Below are positions 58,690-64,000 of a stretch of DNA of 64,000 nucleotides, one piece after another. Both the position numbers and the translations under genes were made by a program. The DNA is taken from assembly GCF_001050475.1 (NCBI RefSeq), contig NZ_CP012034.1:2294001-2358000 (forward strand), written 5' to 3'. Under the pieces are notes generated by a model. That model was not told where the DNA came from and did no database searches. It saw only the letters and a program-made list of their open reading frames with translations. How positions within the stretch are numbered: the first letter of the stretch is position 1; every line of letters starts with the position of its first letter. This DNA comes from Companilactobacillus ginsenosidimutans. GTDB taxonomy: Bacteria; Bacillota; Bacilli; Lactobacillales; Lactobacillaceae.

Positions 58690-61342
58690 TCTTAGAAACA
58701 GCGATACGTATAAGCTTGTCAATCTCAGCAACAACAAGCACGATAATCCCACCAATAACTGCAAGAAGCCATTCAAATCCACCAATAGCAGTAGTGTGGA
58801 AGACTGATTGCATAAATGGAACATAAGTAAGAATAACTTGAAGCACCAACATTAAAGCGATAAAGATATAAGCTTTTTTGTTAACGAACATTTCTTTGAT
58901 AGCTAAATTGTTAGTTCTAATGTTGAATAGGTAGAAAATTTTACCAACAATTAAAACGTTGATCATAGTAGTGCTAGTCATTGCAGAGGTTGCACCCATA
59001 CGAGTGAACCATTCATCAATAAACATACCAATGGCGGCCATCAGGACAGATATGTAAACTACTTGAATTACGTCGTGCCGATTCATCAATTTACCATCTG
59101 TTTTACGAGGTTTCCGTTTCATAATCCCTTTTTCAGCTGGCTCGAAAATCAACGCAAATTGGATAGTGATGGCAGAAACCATGTTGATCCAAAGCAGTTG
59201 AGTAGGGTGAAGCGGAATTTCATCTTGAGCCAAGATGGCAAAGGCGATAATTAAACCTTCAGCAAAGGAAATTGGCAAGAGATATAAAATACTCTTCTTG
59301 ATATTATCGAAAATACGACGTCCTTCTTTAATAGCCTTGGAAATCGTCGCAAAGTTATCGTCAGTCAATATCATATCGGCTGAGTCTTTGGCAACGTCGG
59401 TACCTTTAATACCCATGGCGACACCAATATCAGCACGTTTCAAGGCGGGCGCATCATTAACACCGTCACCTGTCATGGCAGTAACTTTATTGTTTTTTTG
59501 AAGAGCATTGATGATTTCAATCTTATTTCCAGGTGTTGTACGTGCGAAAACTTGATTTTTGTCAGCAGCAATTACTTGTTCATCTTCAGAAAGATTATCC
59601 CATTCGGGACCGGTAATAGCATGAATTTCATCAGCTAGACCAAGTTTTTCACCGATAGCTTTAGCAGTAGCAGCTGAGTCACCAGTGATCATTTTTACAT
59701 CAACACCAGCTGAACGAATTTCTTTCAGTGATTGAATAACTTCTTCACGTGGTGGGTCAATGATAGCTGCTAATCCGAGAAAGTTTAATCCAGCATTGAT
59801 TAATTCGTGTGTTGCATCAGTTTCTTCAGAGGACACATCACGATAACCAACGGCGATAACACGTTTACCTTGAGCTGAATAATCCTCAACAGTTTTTGTC
59901 CATTGAGCAATATCAAAACTAGGGTCATTTTTCTTAAACATGGTAAAAAGTTTATCAGGTGAACCTTTGACGAACAATGTCTGCGTATTATTATCGTCTT
60001 TAACCAATTGTCCAATATAACGATAGTCTGAGTCGAATGGTAAAATATCAACTTCTTCGTATCGATCTTTAGAACCGAATGGGAATACCTTGTGATATAA
60101 GGAAATAAAGGCACCATCAGTTGGTTCACCATTTATTTCCCACTTACCATCTTCGTGTAAGAGGACAGTATCATTAGCGTAATATCCAGCTTCTAAAAAC
60201 ATTTTTAACTGTTCATCATTTGTGACAGGGTTACCATCTTGAGTGATTTTACCAACAGGGTCATATCCAGTTCCACTAACTTGATAATTCTTGTCAGAGA
60301 AAATTAAATCGGTCACAGTCATTTCGTTTTTAGTCAATGTACCAGTTTTGTCAGTGGCGATAACGTCAACTGATCCAAGTGTTTCAACGGATGGCAAAGT
60401 TTTAATGATAGTATTTTGGTTTTTCGCCATATCACTAACACCTTTAGCCAAGATAACTGAAGTGGTTGCAGGTAATCCTTCGGGAATTGTACCAACAACA
60501 ACTGAGATAACAGCCATTGCTAACACTGGTAGTGAATAAATATCAAACCAGAATCCGATTGCAAAGATTATTACAGCGGCGATTAAGATGAAGTAAGAAA
60601 CTCCGGTACCAAGGTGATCGATAACTTGCATCAATGGTGTTTTACGTTGTTTTACTTCGTTAACGGCAGTCGAGATTTTACCGATTTCAGTATTTTCAGC
60701 AGTGGCGACAACAATTCCAATACCACTACCTTTAGTTACAGCAGTAGAGGCGAAAGCCATATTGGTTCTGTCGGCAAGCGCCACGTCTCCTTCGATACCT
60801 TCTTCAGTTTTTTCAACTGATTCAGCTTCACCAGTAAGTGATGATTCTTGAATACTTAGGTTATCCGATACGACAATTCTCAAGTCGGCAGGTACATTAT
60901 CACCAGCTTCAAGGAAGACTGAGTCGCCAAGTACGATTTGTTCAGCAGGGACTTCAGTTCTTTTTCCATCACGATAAACTGTTGCATCGGTGGATAACAT
61001 CTGTTTAATTTTTTCAACAGCGTTTGAAGCACTGGTTTCTTGGAAATATCCAATTAGAGTGTTGATAATGATTACGATACCAATGATGATGGCGTCGGAA
61101 TATTCACCCATCAAGACAGTTAGAACGACAGCACCCATCAAGACATAGATAACCATATTATTAAATTGTCTTAGAAAGATTTTCCATTTGGGAGTTTGAT
61201 GAGATTCAATTTTATTTGGACCATTTTCTTGAAGACGCTTTTGTGCGTCACCGGTTGATAGTCCTTGTTCAAAGTCTGTAGTATTATGTTCCCTCTGTAT
61301 TTCAGAGAGGTCAGTGTGATAGTCGGTAGATTCCATTTTCAT
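58670..61342 (-). CDS. Cation-transporting P-type ATPase, P2 type
   Basis: An 890-aa ion pump with ten membrane segments. The actuator loop has SLTGEAESVEK, the phosphorylated Asp331 lies in DKTGTLTKNEM, and TGDGVNDAPALKRADIG is the hinge. Helix 4 carries PEGLP, as in P2A Ca2+ pumps, but helix 6 reads WINMVSAIT where Ca2+ pumps have N-L-V-T-D-G, so the usual acidic ligand is missing and the ion is uncertain. The gene has a leader of over 200 bases ending in a large terminator hairpin, so ion-dependent attenuation is plausible. AAAGGA lies before the ATG. Confidence 0.92.
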   Translation of the reverse strand: MKMESTDYHTDLSEIQREHNTTDFEQGLSTGDAQKRLQENGPNKIESHQTPKWKIFLRQFNNMVIYVLMGAVVLTVLMGEYSDAIIIGIVIIINTLIGYFQETSASNAVEKIKQMLSTDATVYRDGKRTEVPAEQIVLGDSVFLEAGDNVPADLRIVVSDNLSIQESSLTGEAESVEKTEEGIEGDVALADRTNMAFASTAVTKGSGIGIVVATAENTEIGKISTAVNEVKQRKTPLMQVIDHLGTGVSYFILIAAVIIFAIGFWFDIYSLPVLAMAVISVVVGTIPEGLPATTSVILAKGVSDMAKNQNTIIKTLPSVETLGSVDVIATDKTGTLTKNEMTVTDLIFSDKNYQVSGTGYDPVGKITQDGNPVTNDEQLKMFLEAGYYANDTVLLHEDGKWEINGEPTDGAFISLYHKVFPFGSKDRYEEVDILPFDSDYRYIGQLVKDDNNTQTLFVKGSPDKLFTMFKKNDPSFDIAQWTKTVEDYSAQGKRVIAVGYRDVSSEETDATHELINAGLNFLGLAAIIDPPREEVIQSLKEIRSAGVDVKMITGDSAATAKAIGEKLGLADEIHAITGPEWDNLSEDEQVIAADKNQVFARTTPGNKIEIINALQKNNKVTAMTGDGVNDAPALKRADIGVAMGIKGTDVAKDSADMILTDDNFATISKAIKEGRRIFDNIKKSILYLLPISFAEGLIIAFAILAQDEIPLHPTQLLWINMVSAITIQFALIFEPAEKGIMKRKPRKTDGKLMNRHDVIQVVYISVLMAAIGMFIDEWFTRMGATSAMTSTTMINVLIVGKIFYLFNIRTNNLAIKEMFVNKKAYIFIALMLVLQVILTYVPFMQSVFHTTAIGGFEWLLAVIGGIIVLVVAEIDKLIRIAVSKKNAQNN

Positions 61343-61369
61343 ATCCTTTTTAAATAGTATTTTTGAAAA

Positions 61370-61604
61370 AAATAAAAAAAGAGAACTTTGGTAAACGCGG
61401 TTTGATGGAAAATGCGGAATTTAATCATAGTGACAAATTTCGGACCAAGAAATCGGATTTAGCATTCTTTCGAACGCTTACCAAAGTTCTCCTAAGCAGG
61501 ATCTACTTTTAATTTAAGAATTGTTCTTTTTGTCTTCAGTTCGAAGGCTCCTCGGATGTAAAATTTAGTAATAATAGTTTATCAAGAATTTTATGTAACG
61601 TCAA
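61370..61604 (-). promoter_or_regulatory. Promoter and attenuator-like leader of the P-type ATPase gene
   Basis: On the - strand TTGACG (61599-61604), 17 bases, TAAACT (61576-61581) form the promoter. The leader contains small hairpins (CTTCGAACTGAAG; TCCTGCTTAGGA) and then a long hairpin whose closing stem GAGAACTTTGGTAAGCG pairs with CGTTTACCAAAGTTCTC, followed by TTTTTTTATTTTTTT just before the ribosome site. This is the plan of a transcription-attenuating riboswitch. It does not show the yybP-ykoY, M-box or T-box signatures I know. Confidence 0.6.
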
Positions 61605-61607
61605 TCT

Positions 61608-62987
61608 TTATCTTCTTGAGAATTTTACGATTGTTTCAACATGAGGTGTTTGAGGGAACATATCGAGTGGTTGGAGGTAATCAACACGATATTTCTTTGT
61701 GAGCTGAGTTAAGTCTTTTGCTAAAGTCGATGGATTACATGAAATGTAAACTAATTTTTCTGGACGATTGTCCATAATAGTTTCAATCAAATTGTTATCG
61801 AGACCAACGCGAGGTGGATCGACAATTAGAGCTGTTGGGTGGATATCACGTTCGAGTAATTCGGGATAAACTTGATCAACGGAACCGACAAAGTATTCAG
61901 CGTTTTCAACATGATTTAGTTCAGCGTTCTTTTCAGCATCTGCAATAGCTTCAGGAATGATTTCAATTCCGTAAATTTGTTTAACTTTGTCAGCCATAGT
62001 GATACCGATTGTACCAACGCCACAGTAAGCATCCAATAAAATATCATCTGGTGAGGGATGCAAAGCTTCAGTCGCTAGATCATACAACTTATCAGTTTGA
62101 AGAGAATTTAATTGTAAGAAGGCACGTGGTGATAAATTGAAGATTGATCCGTTAATATCTTCTTGAAGATACTCATCACCCCAGATAAGCTTTGTTTCGT
62201 CGCCCCAGACAGCACCTTGATCAACTGGATTGATATTTTGAGAAATTGAACTTACTTCCGGAATTGCTTTCGTGATTGCTTCGACAAATTGACGTTCCTT
62301 CAAAAACTTTTTCGAGCGTGTGATGAAAGTTACTTGAAGCTTGTTGAATTCAACAGATTGACGCACGACGATCATGCTGATGATACCTGATTTTTCCTTA
62401 GGATTGTAAACAGGTAAACCTAGTTCTTTGATGATATCGACAATCTTACGGATTGCGGACATAGTTAGGTCCATTTGCGTTGGCATTTCTGGGAGGTCAA
62501 CTAATTCTTGTGTTCCTGCCTTGTACAGCCCACAACGAATTTCTCCATCGATTTCTTGAATTGGGAATTGTGCCTTATTACGATATTTTTCTTGTTGTGG
62601 TGAGGCGATTGTAGGCTTAATTGTGTAGTGTTCATAAGCATGAGGCTTATACTTGTTTAGTGATTCTCTGAGAATATCAGCTTTATATTCAAGCTGGTCT
62701 TCATATTTAATGTGAGCAAACTCAAGTCCACCGACTTCACTTGCTAATGGGGTGACATCTTCGTTACGATGTGGACTATGAGTTCTGATTTTATGAATCT
62801 TACCGTTGATAAATCTAGGATGTATGTCGGTGATTTCGCAGACGATGACATCTTCAGGTACGGCACCAGGGACGAAGACAATTACGTGCTTGAAAAAGCC
62901 GATTCCTTCTCCGTTGATACCGATTCGTTTGATTGTTAGGGGAAAACGATCTCCCACTTTTAATTCTTCAGTTATATTGTTTTCCAT
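61608..62987 (-). CDS. 23S rRNA (uracil-5-)-methyltransferase, RlmD/RlmCD family (copy 2)
   Basis: A 459-aa paralogue of the gene at 11729, with TRAM domain (about 8-66), central domain and SAM-binding DAYCGVGTIGITM. The catalytic cysteine sits in SCNPSTLAKDL near residue 415. The iron-sulphur cysteines are again absent (GGLEFAHIKYEDQL where RumA has C-G-G-C). Two copies per genome are usual in lactobacilli; which uridine each modifies cannot be told from sequence. It is divergent from recX. Confidence 0.9.
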   Translation of the reverse strand: MENNITEELKVGDRFPLTIKRIGINGEGIGFFKHVIVFVPGAVPEDVIVCEITDIHPRFINGKIHKIRTHSPHRNEDVTPLASEVGGLEFAHIKYEDQLEYKADILRESLNKYKPHAYEHYTIKPTIASPQQEKYRNKAQFPIQEIDGEIRCGLYKAGTQELVDLPEMPTQMDLTMSAIRKIVDIIKELGLPVYNPKEKSGIISMIVVRQSVEFNKLQVTFITRSKKFLKERQFVEAITKAIPEVSSISQNINPVDQGAVWGDETKLIWGDEYLQEDINGSIFNLSPRAFLQLNSLQTDKLYDLATEALHPSPDDILLDAYCGVGTIGITMADKVKQIYGIEIIPEAIADAEKNAELNHVENAEYFVGSVDQVYPELLERDIHPTALIVDPPRVGLDNNLIETIMDNRPEKLVYISCNPSTLAKDLTQLTKKYRVDYLQPLDMFPQTPHVETIVKFSRR

Positions 62988-63049
62988 AATTTTTCCTTTT
63001 TTGAAATAAGCGCTAAACTACTAGAAGTATAACATGTGAGGTAATACAT

Positions 63050-63820
63050 TTGAGTAAAGTTACAAAAATACAAGCCCAAAAACGTAAGGGTAGATACAAT
63101 GTCTTTCTGGATGATGAATATGCATTTCCAGTTGGTGAATCGACGTTGATTGAATTTCGATTGATGAAGGGAACTGAGTTGGACGATGCCCAAGTCACTC
63201 TGATAAAAAATCGAGAGAATACTAATAAAGCCTATGGGGATGCAGTTAATTACTTGAGTTATGAACTGCGGACAGAAAAAGAGATGAAAGATTATCTGTA
63301 TAAAAAGGAGTACAACACTCCGATTATTATGGATGTGATGGACAAGTTGAGGAAGCTTCATTATTTGAATGATGAAGCTTATGCCCAAAGTTTTATCAAT
63401 ACACAACTGCGACTTTCAGCTAATGGACCAAGGACAATTGAACAAAAGATGTTCAAAAAGGGTGTTCCTGATGACATCATTAAGCAAAAGATTTCTGAGA
63501 TTGATCAAGATATCTTGCTAGATAATGCAACTGAGTTTGCCGAGAAACAAATGCGGAAGACCAATCATGCTTCTTTCAAACAACAGCTAATTAAACTACG
63601 ACAAAGCCTCTATTCTAAAGGATTTAGTGGCGATATTGTTAGTCAGGCTATCGACAGCTTGGACTTAGAAAAGGACGAAGATGAGGAACAAGAAAATCTT
63701 CGTAAAATGATTGATAAAGTTTCGCACAGATACGCTAACACATCTAAGCTAATTACTTATTTAATGGGAAAAGGATTTTCCTATGATGCAATTAAACAAG
63801 CTCTTCAAGATGACGATTAG
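63050..63820 (+). CDS. recX: Recombination regulator RecX
   Basis: RecX binds RecA filaments and limits their activity. The 256-aa protein has the tandem three-helix repeats of the family, seen in ALNYLSYELRTEKEM-type blocks (here AVNYLSYELRTEKEMKDYL near residue 65), LRKLHYLNDEAYAQSFI (about 95) and GFSYDAIKQAL at the end. The start is TTG 63050 behind GTGAGGTAA. It is followed by a DUF402 gene, a common neighbour in Bacilli. Confidence 0.93.
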   Translation: MSKVTKIQAQKRKGRYNVFLDDEYAFPVGESTLIEFRLMKGTELDDAQVTLIKNRENTNKAYGDAVNYLSYELRTEKEMKDYLYKKEYNTPIIMDVMDKLRKLHYLNDEAYAQSFINTQLRLSANGPRTIEQKMFKKGVPDDIIKQKISEIDQDILLDNATEFAEKQMRKTNHASFKQQLIKLRQSLYSKGFSGDIVSQAIDSLDLEKDEDEEQENLRKMIDKVSHRYANTSKLITYLMGKGFSYDAIKQALQDDD

Positions 63821-63894
63821 GATGATTGTTCTTTTATTCGTTTCACAGCTCTGTTATAATTTTTTTGAACAAGATTTTGAAAGCTGGTTACGTT

Positions 63895-64000
63895 ATGCAA
63901 ATACCCAGAGAAGGGGATTACGTAGCAATCCAGAGTTATAAGCATGATGGTCAGTTACATCGTACTTGGCGTGAAACAATGGTGTTAAAGACGAGCGAGA
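63895..64000 (+). CDS. DUF402 family protein (nucleoside tri/diphosphatase type), N-terminal part
   Basis: The frame from ATG 63895 runs off the right edge. The 35 visible residues ([20 protein letters not shown] and TWRETMVL) match the start of DUF402 proteins of the YgaC/NtdP type, small phosphatases acting on nucleoside di- or triphosphates. TTATAAT near 63854 is a likely -10 box. It is partial here. Confidence 0.8.
   Translation, partial: MQIPREGDYVAIQSYKHDGQLHRTWRETMVLKTSE

Noticed and set aside
61370..61604. T-box, M-box or yybP-ykoY riboswitch before the P-type ATPase
   Set aside because: I could not find the T-box AGGGTGGNACCGCG block or the conserved Mn2+/Mg2+ riboswitch cores; kept as an unassigned attenuator-like leader instead.

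Overview
The window is chromosomal DNA of a low-GC Gram-positive rod of the Lactobacillaceae. Evidence: AT-rich codon use, strong GGAGG ribosome sites, the pcrA-ligA-camS-gatCAB-dagK-rlm order, a mevalonate pathway, WxL-like surface proteins, class II galT with galR, and cre sites. Gene style suggests Companilactobacillus, but I cannot prove the genus from sequence alone.

Layout. 1-13.1 kb is a housekeeping block on the + strand: purK (end), purB, then helicase, NAD-ligase, CamS lipoprotein, amidotransferase GatCAB, DagK and an RNA m5U methyltransferase. 13.2-20.6 kb is mostly on the - strand: an Na+/H+ antiporter, the PFL/DUF711 plus ACT pair, a lone PTS EIIC with a DUF915 hydrolase and DUF1905 protein, and an APC permease. 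20.8-23.0 kb holds an oxidoreductase and a DEAD-box helicase, followed by tRNA-Arg(CCU).

23.1-38.2 kb is accessory in character. It holds an XRE regulator/membrane pair, three paralogous ~630-aa WxL-like secreted proteins, PgpA, DUF3290/DUF421, small secreted and membrane proteins, a GNAT, a class I glutamine amidotransferase-like hydrolase, a frameshifted ISL3-type IS and secreted orphans. Near 38.12 kb there is a second copy of the tRNA-Arg 3' end with integrase-arm-like repeats beside it, so this segment may be an old tRNA-integrated island. 38.3-49.2 kb returns to core genes: fba, wecB, gtrA, flavodoxin, orphan hicB, map, yihY, galU, and the upper mevalonate set thiolase-mvaA-mvaS. 49.2-51.3 kb is almost entirely non-coding RNA. 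51.4-64 kb holds a 3D-domain cell-wall protein, a nucleoside deoxyribosyltransferase, a multicopper oxidase, galT-galR, degV, a P-type ATPase with a long attenuator-like leader, a second RNA methyltransferase, recX and the start of a DUF402 gene.

The most unusual content is non-coding. Two paralogous ~600-nt structured RNAs (49.24-49.86 and 50.55-51.15 kb) each have their own promoter, a perfect cre (CcpA) site over the -35 region, covarying stems and a terminator, and they flank an orphan HigA-like gene. Three other families of structured intergenic elements occur: R1 (four copies), R2 (two) and R3 (two), all showing compensatory base changes between copies. I do not recognise any of these as a named family with certainty.
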